A DNA stretch of 64,000 nucleotides from Stutzerimonas stutzeri (GCF_002909485.1 NZ_PPXG01000002.1:496001-560000); one strand, 5' to 3'. Positions 31,480-39,460 are shown, numbered from the stretch's first letter. A program made the numbers and translations. The notes: a model not told the origin generated them from the letters alone.

Positions 31480-33501
31480 ATGCGCGTGTTCCTGTGCGAG
31501 AAGCCGTCCCAGGGCAAGGACATCGCCCGTGTGCTGGGCGCCAGCCAACGCGGCAACGGCTGCTACAGCGGCGCGGGTGTCGTCGTGACTTGGTGCATCG
31601 GTCATCTGGTGGAGGCGGTTCCGCCCGAAGGGTACGGCGAGCAGTACAAGCGCTGGGCCATCGAGCAACTGCCCATTCTTCCTGAGCGTTGGCGTGTCGA
31701 GCCCAAGGCGGCGACCGCAGCGCAATTCAAGGTCGTGCAGCAGCTCGTCGCCAAGGCGGGCGAGCTGGTGATAGCGACCGACGCCGACCGCGAGGGCGAG
31801 ATGATCGCCCGCGAGATCATCGACCTGTGCGGCTACCGCGGGCCGATTCAGCGCCTGTGGCTGTCGGCGCTCAACGATGCGTCGATCCGCAAAGCGCTGG
31901 GTGCGCTCAAGCCGTCCGCCGAGACGCTGCCGCTGTATTTCTCCGCACTCGCCCGATCGCGCGCCGACTGGCTGATCGGGATGAACTTGAGCCGCTTGTT
32001 CACACTGCTGGGGCGTCAGGCCGGCTATACGGGCGTGCTGTCGGTGGGGCGCGTGCAGACGCCGACGCTGAAGTTGGTCGTGGATCGTGATCGCGAGATC
32101 GCGCGATTCGTCTCCATGCCGTATTGGGCCGTGGATGTGCTGCTATCCCATGCCGGCCAATCCTTCACCGCGAGCTGGATACCGCCCGAAGGCAGCACGG
32201 ATGCAGCGGGTCGCTGCCTTCAGCAGCCGGTGGCGCAGCAGGCTGCGGATCGCATTCGCGCGGCACGCGATGCGCAGGTCGTGTCGGTGGACACCGAGCG
32301 CGTGCGCGAGGCACCGCCGCTGCCGTTCGACCTGGGCACGCTGCAGGAGGTGTGCTCCAAGCAGTTGGGCCTCGACGTGCAGGAGACGCTGGACATTGCC
32401 CAGGCGCTGTACGAGACGCACAAGGCGACAACGTATCCGCGCTCGGATTCGGGCTACCTGCCCGAGAGTATGTGGGCCGAGGTACCGACCGTACTCGACA
32501 GCCTGGTCAAGACCGACCCCAGCCTGCGGCCGCTGATCGAGCGCCTGGATCGCCAACAGCGCTCGCGCGCCTGGAACGACGGCAAGGTGTCGGCTCACCA
32601 CGGCATCATCCCGACGCTGGAGCCCGCCAACCTGTCGGCCATGAACGAGAAGGAACTGGCCGTCTACCGGCTGATCCGCGCCCATTACCTCGCGCAGTTC
32701 CTCCCGCACCATGAGTTCGACCGCACGGTAGCGCAGCTCGCTTGCGGCGGCCAGTCGCTCGTGGCGGTGGGCAAGCAGATCGCCGTGATCGGCTGGCGCC
32801 TGGTACTGGCGACGCCGGAGCCGGACGCTGCCGATGACGAGGAAGCGCAGCGCAGCCAAGTGCTGCCCGCCCTGCATGCGGGCCTGTCCTGCCCGGTCGG
32901 GAAGGTGGATCTCAAGGCGTTGAAGACGCTGCCGCCCAAGCCCTACACGCAGGGCGAGCTGATCAAGGCCATGAAGACCGTCGCCAAGTTCGTGACCGAC
33001 CCGCGCCTGAAACAGAAGCTGCGAGATACCACCGGCATCGGCACCGAGGCGACACGCGCCAACATCATCAACGGTCTGATCGGTCGCGGCTACCTGGTCA
33101 AGAAAGGCCGCGCCGTCCGCGCTTCCGACGCGGCATTCACGCTCATCGACGCGGTGCCCTCGGCCATCGCCGACCCTGGCACCACGGCGGTGTGGGAGCA
33201 GGCGCTCGACATGATCGAGGCCGGCCAGATGGCGCTGGACACCTTCATCGAGAAGCAGTCCGTGTGGGTCGGCCAGCTCGTGCAGCAGTACCGCGGCGCA
33301 ACGCTCTCGCTCAAGCTGCCGCTGCCGCCGGCGCCGGCCTGCCCGCAGTGCGGCTCACCGATGCAGCAGCGCACGGGCAAGAGCGGCGCGTTCTGGTCCT
33401 GCTCGCGCTACCCGGACTGCAAGGGCACGTTGCCGATCGAGTCCCCGACGGGCCGGCGCAGCGCACCGCGCAAGCGGCCCGCTGCCTCCAAGGCGTCCTG
33501 A
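31480..33501 (+). CDS. topB: DNA topoisomerase III
   Basis: A 673-residue type IA topoisomerase. Toprim motifs are MRVFLCEKPSQGKDIA (catalytic Glu) and LVIATDADREGEMIAREI (DxD). The active-site tyrosine is in TTYPRSDSGYLPE, and the C-terminus has a four-cysteine zinc ribbon (CPQCG...CSRYPDC). It relaxes or decatenates DNA; ICE versions are thought to help resolve the transferred or replicating element. AAGGAGG precedes ATG 31480. Confidence 0.95.
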   Translation: MRVFLCEKPSQGKDIARVLGASQRGNGCYSGAGVVVTWCIGHLVEAVPPEGYGEQYKRWAIEQLPILPERWRVEPKAATAAQFKVVQQLVAKAGELVIATDADREGEMIAREIIDLCGYRGPIQRLWLSALNDASIRKALGALKPSAETLPLYFSALARSRADWLIGMNLSRLFTLLGRQAGYTGVLSVGRVQTPTLKLVVDRDREIARFVSMPYWAVDVLLSHAGQSFTASWIPPEGSTDAAGRCLQQPVAQQAADRIRAARDAQVVSVDTERVREAPPLPFDLGTLQEVCSKQLGLDVQETLDIAQALYETHKATTYPRSDSGYLPESMWAEVPTVLDSLVKTDPSLRPLIERLDRQQRSRAWNDGKVSAHHGIIPTLEPANLSAMNEKELAVYRLIRAHYLAQFLPHHEFDRTVAQLACGGQSLVAVGKQIAVIGWRLVLATPEPDAADDEEAQRSQVLPALHAGLSCPVGKVDLKALKTLPPKPYTQGELIKAMKTVAKFVTDPRLKQKLRDTTGIGTEATRANIINGLIGRGYLVKKGRAVRASDAAFTLIDAVPSAIADPGTTAVWEQALDMIEAGQMALDTFIEKQSVWVGQLVQQYRGATLSLKLPLPPAPACPQCGSPMQQRTGKSGAFWSCSRYPDCKGTLPIESPTGRRSAPRKRPAASKAS

Positions 33502-34079
33502 TCCTCGCTTCCCCCTGCCGCGCCGGCCACTTCACTAGCGGCGAGGCAAACGTCCCGCACCGCGCGGGACCTCCAAAGCGCGCGTCTCCTTCTGCAACGG
33601 TGTGCGCGCCCCGTCTGCCCACCATCGGGCGACGGGGCGAGAAGGTCATTGCTCCACGAATCGCGCCCGCCGCCATTCCCTTGATCGGTGTGCCTTGCCT
33701 CGGTCATGAGGGGCTTCCTGACGCCTTGCCGCCGCGCGAGCCGTGAGGAGGCCCCTTGGGCCGAGGGTATTCCGTGCCGGTGCCCGCCGGCGGAACAACG
33801 GGCTCCCTTTGTGTGTGGATGCACGCCAGAGGTTTCCGGCCCCAGCCACGAAACGGGCCGGGTGCGATTGCTGACGCAGCGAACGGCTTTGACGACGGCC
33901 CGCGCTGACGCAGCCCACAGGTGGTTTTCCTTCCTCTCCAGCCGAAGGCCCGCGTGGCCTTCGGCGCCCTGGTCCTTGCCTTGTCCCGTGACGCGGGCCC
34001 GCCCTAAAGCGGGCCGTCCGCGATTCGGTTTTCCCTGCGACGGCAGCCATGCTTCGCGCCCATCCTCACGCCATGCGTT
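33502..34079. other. long non-coding stretch after topB
   Basis: About 580 bp with no frame that resembles a protein on either strand. It contains short GC-rich inverted repeats (GTCCCGCACCGCGCGGGAC, 33551-33569; CCTTGGGCC-type words near 33755) and grades into RNA element A at 34080. It may be a long leader or hold a transfer origin, but I cannot identify one. Confidence 0.45.
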
Positions 34080-34145
34080 GCTGACAGTCGTCAGCGGCAT
34101 GCCCTGGCAGTCTCGGTCTTCAAGACTGCAACGCGGTTCGCCGCG
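34080..34145 (+). ncRNA. three-hairpin RNA-like element, copy A
   Basis: Hairpin 0 is GCTGAC-AGTC-GTCAGC (34080-34095). After ATGCCCTG comes hairpin 1, GCAGTC-11 nt-GACTGC (34107-34129), whose loop ends CTTCAA. Hairpin 2 is CGCGG-TTCG-CCGCG (34132-34145), a UUCG tetraloop stem. The same layout recurs at 36019 and 37537 with compensatory changes. It lies in the leader of the gene at 34282. Confidence 0.7.
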
Positions 34146-34223
34146 TCGACCGATCCAGTCCGCTTCGCATCGCCCACCGCGGACGCTCGCCGGCCTGGCG
34201 ACGATGCACTTTTCTCAACCACC

Positions 34224-34262
34224 CGAGGGGAACTCCATCCTCTACGGGATGCGTGCTCCTCG
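34224..34262 (+). promoter_or_regulatory. nested leader hairpin before gene 34282
   Basis: Outer arms CGAGG/CCTCG (34224-34228, 34258-34262) enclose CATCC-TCTACG-GGATG (34236-34251). It is one of a series of structurally alike, sequence-unlike leader hairpins between 34 and 42 kb, each ending shortly before the ribosome site. Confidence 0.6.
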
Positions 34263-34281
34263 ACCCACCAAGGAGCACGGC

Positions 34282-34518
34282 ATGTCTGAACCTTCTGCAT
34301 CTTCCTCTGCAACCGCAGTGCGCAGTGGTGCGCTGGCGCTGGCCTGGACCGGCAAGCGTTTGCCGCTACAGGTGCTGCGCAGCGCGGCCGGCCACTACAT
34401 CGGCACGCAAGACGACGAGGGCCCGGTATCGCGGGAGTCCGTCGAGTATTTCCCGAACCACCTCGCAGCACAGCGCGCCCTGGATACCCATGCCTGGACA
34501 CAGCGCGCTCACCCCTAA
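34282..34518 (+). CDS. small conserved ICE protein
   Basis: A 78-residue protein: after a Ser/Ala-rich start it reads LALAWTGKRLPLQVLRSAAGHYIGT and SVEYFPNHLAAQRAL. Known only as an ICE-family protein to me. The frame is open far upstream, but ATG 34282 has AAGGAGCACGG before it and marks the onset of protein-like sequence. It follows RNA element A and its leader hairpin. Confidence 0.7.
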   Translation: MSEPSASSSATAVRSGALALAWTGKRLPLQVLRSAAGHYIGTQDDEGPVSRESVEYFPNHLAAQRALDTHAWTQRAHP

Positions 34519-34543
34519 TTCCCACCCTTCAAGGAGTTCTCTC

Positions 34544-34936
34544 ATGAATCTGTCTTTACCCGAAGACGTGCTCGATCAGATGGCGCTGGAACAGGCGCAC
34601 TTCGACGCTGCACCGCAGGCCTTCTTCGAGGCCTGGAAGCGCGGCGCGCAGATCGCCGGCCACGAGTGGTTCGGCGACGGCACACGCGAAGGTCTGCAGC
34701 ATGCCACCACCAAGTGGGACCTGCGGCCCAACATGCTGATGCTCAACGACGCCCTGGGCGTGCTGAGCAGCGGTCAACGCATGTTCCTGTCCGCGATGGT
34801 GAGCTTCTACAACTCCCGCGAGGGCGGCGCGATGCTCAAGAGTTGCGGCTTCGAGGGGCTGTCCGACTTTGGCGGCCTCGATCTGGAACGGCGTCAGGTC
34901 ATCGCTGACCTCACGTTGCACTACAACGGCTGGTGA
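34544..34936 (+). CDS. conserved ICE protein, unknown
   Basis: A 130-residue soluble protein: MNLSLPEDVLDQMALEQAHF, AWKRGAQIAGHEWFGDGTREG and MLMLNDALGVLSSGQRMFLSAMVSFYN. It is mostly helical and has no catalytic motif that I can name. Ribosome site AAGGAG precedes ATG 34544, 25 bp after the previous gene. Confidence 0.75.
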   Translation: MNLSLPEDVLDQMALEQAHFDAAPQAFFEAWKRGAQIAGHEWFGDGTREGLQHATTKWDLRPNMLMLNDALGVLSSGQRMFLSAMVSFYNSREGGAMLKSCGFEGLSDFGGLDLERRQVIADLTLHYNGW

Positions 34937-34976
34937 ACCGCGCCTGGCAACCCACCGTCATTTCATCCCACCCCAC

Positions 34977-35012
34977 GAGGGACATGCGTCCCCGTTCGGG
35001 GCCATGTCCCTC
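34977..35012 (+). promoter_or_regulatory. nested leader hairpin before micro-ORF
   Basis: A perfect 10-bp stem GAGGGACATG/CATGTCCCTC (34977-34986, 35003-35012) encloses CCCC-GTTC-GGGG (34990-35001). It is the strongest of the leader hairpins and is followed by GCAGGAG and the micro-ORF at 35034. Confidence 0.75.
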
Positions 35013-35033
35013 CTTCCGTTCGCAGGAGCGGCC

Positions 35034-35060
35034 ATGTCCCGAATCAGCATCTTCCACTGA
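35034..35060 (+). CDS. micro-ORF with its own leader and ribosome site
   Basis: A start-to-stop frame of eight residues (MSRISIFH), preceded by CGCAGGAGCGGCC and by a full leader hairpin of the type that precedes the normal genes of this block. It may be the collapsed remains of a deleted gene, or a leader peptide. The peptide itself has no recognisable function. Confidence 0.4.
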   Translation: MSRISIFH

Positions 35061-35138
35061 CCTGCGCCGCCCGCCACCAAGGTGGCCCGACGCCGCGGCC
35101 GGCTGACCGGCTGCCACTTCATCCACCCGCTGGGGTTC

Positions 35139-35156
35139 AATCCCCGGCAGGGGATT
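35139..35156 (+). promoter_or_regulatory. leader hairpin before gene 35187
   Basis: AATCCCC-GGCA-GGGGATT, a 7-bp stem with four-base loop, preceded by CACCCGCTGGGG. It is followed by CTGCTGGAAAAATCCC and the ATG at 35187. Confidence 0.65.
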
Positions 35157-35186
35157 GCCTCGGGCATCCTCTGCTGGAAAAATCCC

Positions 35187-35900
35187 ATGTCCCATTCCAA
35201 CAACCCCTTCGTCCGCGGCTACGATGGCCTGTCCGTGCAGCGGCTGCTCGCCATTTCCTACGACGACGACTGCCCGCTGAGCTATCTGCCGCTGCACGTC
35301 TCGCAGTCGCACCTGCCGGACAGCCAGGTCGAGCGCCATGCCTGCATCTTCTGCGACGACTTCGCGCTGATCACCGAGGGCCAGAACGTGCCGCCCGAGC
35401 TGGACGCGCAGTGCCCCAGCCATGGCATCGCCCGAAACCTCGTCTACGCCGTCATGGCCGAAGAAGCCGGCCAACCGCTGCACGTCGCCGATACCTACTC
35501 CGAGGAGGCCGCGCGCGAGGTGGTGCGGCGCCTGCGCTTCGAGACCGGCTTCTACAGCCGTGCCTGGGAAATCAGCTCGGCGCACATCACCGAGGAGGCC
35601 GGCCGCTATCTGGCCAACCTGGCCGACATCGCCACGCCGAGCTGTTTTCTGTTCGTCGCCTTCCGCATCCCGTACAGCCCCGCGATCGGCGTGAAGTTGA
35701 TCGCCACCCCCTGGACGGATGCGAACCTGCAGCATGTCGAGGGCATCACCGCCGAAGAGCTGCGGCAGGAGCACCGGGCCAAGGGCGTGCCGGAGTCCTT
35801 CGTGGAAGTGGTGCACCTGGCTGCGCTCGCTGACGTTCGCATGTTGGTGTTCGATGCCGACGCGCCCGTGCTGGACGGGCTGACGCTCTACGACGAGTAA
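35187..35900 (+). CDS. conserved ICE protein, unknown (237 aa)
   Basis: A 237-residue soluble protein. Notable parts are FVRGYDGLSVQRLLAISYDDDCPLSYLPLHVSQ, HACIFCDDFALITEGQNVPP and ETGFYSRAWEISSAHITEEAGRYL. No known active site was recognised. The open frame reaches back to 35082, but ATG 35187 (MSHSNNPF) begins after the leader hairpin. It is one of the anonymous genes shared by PAGI-2-like islands. Confidence 0.7.
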   Translation: MSHSNNPFVRGYDGLSVQRLLAISYDDDCPLSYLPLHVSQSHLPDSQVERHACIFCDDFALITEGQNVPPELDAQCPSHGIARNLVYAVMAEEAGQPLHVADTYSEEAAREVVRRLRFETGFYSRAWEISSAHITEEAGRYLANLADIATPSCFLFVAFRIPYSPAIGVKLIATPWTDANLQHVEGITAEELRQEHRAKGVPESFVEVVHLAALADVRMLVFDADAPVLDGLTLYDE

Positions 35901-36018
35901 CCCGCAACCCATTCGAGCCCCACGTCGGGGCTCTTCTTTTTCGCGGAACGCGGTGCCGGCGCATTGCCGATTCCCAACGGACGGCCGCCGCCATGTGCCG
36001 CACGCTGGCCGCATGTTC

Positions 36019-36083
36019 GCTGGCGTTGCCGGCAGCATGCCCAGGCAGTCGAGACCTTCAAGACTGCGGCGCGGTTCGCCGTG
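36019..36083 (+). ncRNA. three-hairpin RNA-like element, copy B
   Basis: Hairpin 0 (36019-36036) is imperfect, GCT/AGC outside GGC/GCC. Hairpin 1 is GCAGTC-11 nt-GACTGC (36045-36067) with a loop ending CTTCAA. Hairpin 2 is CGCGG-TTCG-CCGTG (36070-36083), with a G-U pair replacing G-C relative to copy A. It precedes gene 36190 and its leader hairpin. Confidence 0.7.
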
Positions 36084-36132
36084 CTGGTTGCTTCGTTCTC
36101 CGGGCGCACCCGCGTTCATCCACTTCACCCTC

Positions 36133-36167
36133 AAGGGACAGACCTCCCTTGCGGGCGGGAGTCCCTT
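36133..36167 (+). promoter_or_regulatory. nested leader hairpin before gene 36190
   Basis: Outer arms AAGGGAC/GTCCCTT (36133-36139, 36161-36167) and inner TCCC/GGGA (36145-36148, 36157-36160). It is followed by CACAAGGAGTC and ATG 36190. Confidence 0.65.
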
Positions 36168-36189
36168 GGTTGCCACAAGGAGTCTCCCC

Positions 36190-36987
36190 ATGGATACCCA
36201 AGCCATTCGCGCACAGATGCCGACGCTCGTTGTCGGTCATGTGCCTTCCAACGTCCGTTCGTTCAAGTTCAACATCTTCGACGGCCAGCCCAAGGTTTCG
36301 ACGCTGGGCTTTCACATCGACCCGAAGCCTTTCGAGGGCAAGGTCATCGCCACCACCGACGAGGCCATCGTCGTCAAGACGGGACGGGCCGAGTTCGCGG
36401 TGCTCGATCGCACGCTCGTGACCGAGGTGCCCGACGAGGGCGCCAAGGTGCAGGTCGAACCCTATGTCAGACGCCGCTTCGACGGTCAGCGGGCGGACAC
36501 GCCCGAGGAGCAGACCGAGTTCACCGCCGACGGCCAGCCCTACACGGTGAAGCGGTTGGTGCTCGGGTCCGCACCGGCGAAGCTGCCGATTCCCGAGCCC
36601 CGCTGCCCCGAGTTGCGGGAACTGATCGACCAACTGGAGCAGTTGCCCGCTCCCGACGGTTTCCGGCGTATCACCCACATGCTGGTGGATGCCGGTGCGC
36701 GGGACATCACCTGGGTCGATCCGCTGCCCACCGACATCATCCGCACGCCACCGGCCATCGGCTTCACCGTCGACACGACGAAGTTCCAGGGTCGCGTCAC
36801 CGTGCTGTATGAGCGTGGCCTCGACCTCTACGCGGTTGAGCTGCGCCGCGACGGCGAGCTGGTCGAACGGGTCGATGAGGTGTTCTTCGACACCCTCGGC
36901 GAGACGCTGGAACGGCTGATCGACGACGGGAGCTGGAGGCGCATCCGCGTGCAGTACCTGTCGGGTCGCAAGGCTGTCCGGCACTGA
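36190..36987 (+). CDS. conserved ICE protein, unknown (265 aa)
   Basis: A 265-residue protein. The N-terminus has MPTLVVGHVPSNVRSFKFNIFDG and FEGKVIATTDEAIVVKTGRAEFAVLDR; the second half repeats this plan (FQGRVTVLYERGLDLYAVELRRDGE), suggesting two related beta-rich domains. It is sometimes annotated as a GTPase in related islands, but no P-loop is present here. RNA element B is in its leader. Confidence 0.7.
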   Translation: MDTQAIRAQMPTLVVGHVPSNVRSFKFNIFDGQPKVSTLGFHIDPKPFEGKVIATTDEAIVVKTGRAEFAVLDRTLVTEVPDEGAKVQVEPYVRRRFDGQRADTPEEQTEFTADGQPYTVKRLVLGSAPAKLPIPEPRCPELRELIDQLEQLPAPDGFRRITHMLVDAGARDITWVDPLPTDIIRTPPAIGFTVDTTKFQGRVTVLYERGLDLYAVELRRDGELVERVDEVFFDTLGETLERLIDDGSWRRIRVQYLSGRKAVRH

Positions 36988-36997
36988 CCTCCCAGCA

Positions 36998-37032
36998 GCT
37001 TCCCGCCTTCGCGGCGGGAAGCCTCTCTTCCT
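36998..37032 (+). terminator. strong hairpin, probable terminator or attenuator
   Basis: A perfect 10-bp stem GCTTCCCGCC-TTCGC-GGCGGGAAGC (36998-37022) followed by CTCTCTTCCT. It lies 11 bp after gene 36190 and 30 bp before the DUF3085 start, so it either ends transcription or serves as the leader hairpin for the next gene. Confidence 0.65.
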
Positions 37033-37052
37033 GCCTCCCTGGAGTCACACCC

Positions 37053-37418
37053 ATGACTGTTCGATTCAAAGGCACGGAGCTGCGGCCCGTGCTCGCCGAA
37101 GCGGTTGCGAATCAGTGCCGCGTCGTCCTGGCCAAGGATCACGGCGTGCACTTCCTGGCCGAGCGCGGCGAGCGTCGACCCGATGGTCGCCAGAAGACCA
37201 TCGCCTATGCCGCCGGCTGCAACCCGGATGTCGGTGCCTTCGACGACTGGTGGGAACTGGCGCGTGCCGAGTTCGGCGGCGACGACTTCGGCGAGTTCTT
37301 CGATCCGCAGGAGGGCGTGTTTGCGCGCATCCTGCGCAGCGAGGACGACCTCGACGTGTCCGCCACCGCGACACACCTGTCGCTGCAGGCGGTTCCTCCC
37401 ACGCCCAGCGGTAACTGA
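37053..37418 (+). CDS. DUF3085 protein
   Basis: A 121-residue protein with DUF3085 sequence: MTVRFKGTELRPVLAEAVAN, RVVLAKDHGVHFLAERGE, IAYAAGCNPDVGAFDDWWELARAEFGGDDF. Family function is unknown; it is found on ICEs and plasmids. Upstream of DUF3085 genes in other bacteria a structured RNA motif has been described computationally, which makes the hairpins here of interest. CTGGAG precedes the ATG. Confidence 0.85.
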   Translation: MTVRFKGTELRPVLAEAVANQCRVVLAKDHGVHFLAERGERRPDGRQKTIAYAAGCNPDVGAFDDWWELARAEFGGDDFGEFFDPQEGVFARILRSEDDLDVSATATHLSLQAVPPTPSGN

Positions 37419-37536
37419 CCGCCCATCCCTGGCCCCCGCTCCGGGGGCCTCTTTCTTCCCGGCAATGCGGACAGCCGTGAGTGCCGATTGCCGCTCGCCT
37501 GCGCGCCGTCCTGGCGCCACGCTTCCGGCCATGTTC
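37419..37536. other. gap between DUF3085 gene and RNA element C
   Basis: No gene was seen. GGCCCCCGCTCCGGGGGCC (about 37430-37449) followed by TCTTTCTT forms a GC-rich hairpin with a pyrimidine tail, a likely terminator for the DUF3085 gene. The remainder leads into element C. Confidence 0.55.
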
Positions 37537-37604
37537 CGCTGACGTCCGTCAGCGACATGCCCAGGCAGCCACGATCTTCAAGGCTGCGATGCGGTTCCGA
37601 CCGC
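37537..37604 (+). ncRNA. three-hairpin RNA-like element, copy C
   Basis: Hairpin 0 is CGCTGAC-GTCC-GTCAGCG (37537-37554). Hairpin 1 is GCAGCC-11 nt-GGCTGC (37565-37587); compared with copies A and B one U-A pair is replaced by C-G on both strands. Hairpin 2 is GCGGT-TCCG-ACCGC (37591-37604), again repaired on both sides. The loop CTTCAA and the joining ATGCCCAG are kept. It lies upstream of DUF3577. Confidence 0.75.
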
Positions 37605-37701
37605 GTTGATCACTCCAGTTCGCACCGGCATCCATGCGCGAACGGCCATCGGTTTTCGATGGCGATGCCACCAAGCTGTCCATCAACCCACGCGGGGGTT
37701 C

Positions 37702-37730
37702 CACACCTTCCCCGCCTTGGGTCGGGTGTG
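37702..37730 (+). promoter_or_regulatory. leader hairpin before the DUF3577 gene
   Basis: Arms CACACC/GGTGTG (37702-37707, 37725-37730) with a GC-rich interior, preceded by CAACCCACGCGGGGG. It is followed by CCCAGGAG and ATG 37762. Confidence 0.55.
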
Positions 37731-37761
37731 TCTCCGCCTCATTGTTCCCAGGAGATTCACC

Positions 37762-38313
37762 ATGACCACTTCCAACGAAAAAACCTACTTCGATCTGCAC
37801 ATCGCCGGCCTCGGGTACCTCAATCGCATCCGCGAAGTGAAGCCCAAGAAAGGCGATGCGTTCCTGGCCTGCGACATCGCAGCCTTGAACGGTCCCAGCG
37901 ACGACGTCTCGTATGTGCGTTTCGACACGCGCGTATCGGGATCGGAAGCGCAGCACCTGGTGCGCCGCTGCATTCAGGCGGTCGACGCCGAGAAGAAGGT
38001 GATGATCGGCTTCCGCCTGGGCGACCTGTGGACCGACACCTTCACCTACTCCAAGGGCAAGCGTGCCGGCGAACAGGGGGTGAGCCTCAAGGCCCGGCTG
38101 CTGTTCGTCAGTTGGATCAAGGTCGACGGCAAGCTCGTCTACAAAGCCGAACCCAAGCCGACCGAGACAGACGAGCGGGAGCCGGAAGTCCCTGTGAGGT
38201 CCGACGCGCCCGCTGCGCAGCAAGCCTCGGCACCGGAGCCTTCCGAGCCCGTCGCCGATGCTGCCGACGACGCAGCCGATGCCCCCGCATTGGCCGTTGC
38301 CGAGTCGTTCTGA
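37762..38313 (+). CDS. DUF3577 / STY4534-family protein
   Basis: A 183-residue ICE protein: EKTYFDLHIAGLGYLNRIREVKPKKGDAFLACDIAALNG, YVRFDTRVSGSEAQHLVRRC, then an acidic Ala/Pro/Glu tail (~residues 130-183). The beta-strand pattern and acidic tail resemble ssDNA-binding proteins, and the family is often listed as an ICE replication protein. A conserved RNA motif named for DUF3577 genes has been reported from genome comparisons; RNA element C here is a candidate. Confidence 0.88.
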   Translation: MTTSNEKTYFDLHIAGLGYLNRIREVKPKKGDAFLACDIAALNGPSDDVSYVRFDTRVSGSEAQHLVRRCIQAVDAEKKVMIGFRLGDLWTDTFTYSKGKRAGEQGVSLKARLLFVSWIKVDGKLVYKAEPKPTETDEREPEVPVRSDAPAAQQASAPEPSEPVADAADDAADAPALAVAESF

Positions 38314-38318
38314 TCCGC

Positions 38319-38350
38319 AAGGCCCCATCACTGGGGCCTTGTCTTCTCTT
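38319..38350 (+). terminator. intrinsic terminator after DUF3577 gene
   Basis: AAGGCCCC-ATCACT-GGGGCCTT, an 8-bp perfect stem, followed by GTCTTCTCTT. It lies between the DUF3577 and DUF3275 genes, 19 bp before the latter's start, so it may attenuate rather than fully stop transcription. Confidence 0.75.
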
Positions 38351-38368
38351 CGTCAGCAGGAGACCTTC

Positions 38369-38980
38369 ATGATCACCATCCCCGGCCAACTGGCCATCAA
38401 GACCATCCACGGCAGGAACGGCGACTTCAACGTCGGCCGCCTGGCGACCTCGATCGGCGAGTTCGTCGTGAAAAACGCCGAACTCGATCAGTACCGCGAG
38501 GGCAAGTACGACGGTGATTTCGTCATCGTCGAGATTCGCCCCTCCACGTACAACGCCAACGGCCGCATGGTCATCGAGATCCGCGCCCATCTGGGCGGGA
38601 TGACGCTGTCCAACATCGACGCCCTGAGCCGCGACGAAGCCCGCCGGCTGAGTCCGCAGGAAGTCGATCCGATCGACGAGGAAGCGCAGGCGCCCGTGCC
38701 GGCAACGCCCCCGGCCAAGCCGAAGGCGAAGCCGCGCAGTCCGCGCGATCCCCTGGTCGATACCACGCCGTTCGGCAGCGAACCGGCTCCCGTGTCCGCT
38801 GCGGCCTCGGCCGAGGCAGACGACGCGGCGCTGTTCGGTGCCTTGTGGCCCCTGTGCGAGACCGTGAAGCTCGATGCGACCGTGGATCGTCGTGTGCTGC
38901 GTCAGCAGCGCGACCGTCTCGACAAGCTGGGCTACGAGTTCGCTCCGTTGTCCCAGGACTGGCACCTCAAAGCTGCCTGA
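38369..38980 (+). CDS. DUF3275 protein
   Basis: A 203-residue ICE protein with DUF3275 sequence: MITIPGQLAIKTIHGRNGDFNVGRLATSIGEFVVKN, YDGDFVIVEIRPSTYNANGRMVIEIRAHL; then a basic/Pro linker and a C-terminal helical part (LFGALWPLCETVKLDATVDRRVLRQQRDRLDKLGYEF). Function unknown. AGCAGGAG precedes ATG 38369. Confidence 0.88.
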   Translation: MITIPGQLAIKTIHGRNGDFNVGRLATSIGEFVVKNAELDQYREGKYDGDFVIVEIRPSTYNANGRMVIEIRAHLGGMTLSNIDALSRDEARRLSPQEVDPIDEEAQAPVPATPPAKPKAKPRSPRDPLVDTTPFGSEPAPVSAAASAEADDAALFGALWPLCETVKLDATVDRRVLRQQRDRLDKLGYEFAPLSQDWHLKAA

Positions 38981-39015
38981 TGCATCCGCCGCCTTGCGCG
39001 GCATTCCGCCACCCG

Positions 39016-39050
39016 CCGGGGTTCTCCCCCGACGAGGAGGGCTCCGGCCT
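39016..39050 (+). promoter_or_regulatory. leader hairpins before gene 39070
   Basis: Two adjacent stems, GGGG-TTCTC-CCCC (about 39018-39030) and GAGG-AGGGCTCCGG-CCTC, preceded by CACCCGCC. They end just before TTCAAGGAG and the ATG at 39070. Confidence 0.55.
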
Positions 39051-39069
39051 CTTCTTCAAGGAGACCTTC

Positions 39070-39435
39070 ATGGGCTGGACCTTCGTTCGTCAGACGCGCG
39101 ATCAGTTGATCCGCGAGCTGATCGCTCCGCAGGCGTCCGAACGCGCTTGCTGCGAAGTCATCGACCACACGCTGGACGGCGACGTCCTGTGGACCGTGGT
39201 TCGCGTCACCGCCAGGCAGGCGGGCGTCATGGGCCTCGCGGCCGGTGAGTCCGTCTGCTACATCGGCTGCCATCTGCTGGAAAGCTCGGGCGGCGATTGG
39301 GGCTACTCATCCCTCGATGAGTCCGTGCATCCGTACTACTACTCGTGCCCGCTGCGCTATCTCGACATGGCGCCGGTGCAAAGCTCCGAGTGGCGCGAGC
39401 GGGTTCACCGCTTCCACGCGGGACGCGCCGTCTAG
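39070..39435 (+). CDS. conserved ICE protein, unknown (121 aa)
   Basis: A 121-residue protein: MGWTFVRQTRDQLIRELIAP, ACCEVIDHTLDGDVLWTVVRVT and GYSSLDESVHPYYYSCPLRYLDMAPV. It recalls DUF6927-type proteins found next to DUF3275 in islands; that label is from memory. The aromatic-rich end suggests a compact binding domain. Confidence 0.7.
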   Translation: MGWTFVRQTRDQLIRELIAPQASERACCEVIDHTLDGDVLWTVVRVTARQAGVMGLAAGESVCYIGCHLLESSGGDWGYSSLDESVHPYYYSCPLRYLDMAPVQSSEWRERVHRFHAGRAV

Positions 39436-39460
39436 CGGCACACATCTTCCTTCACCCAAC

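Noticed and set aside
32143..32877. Minus-strand frame inside topB
   Set aside because: Shadow of the topoisomerase; no independent start signal or motif.
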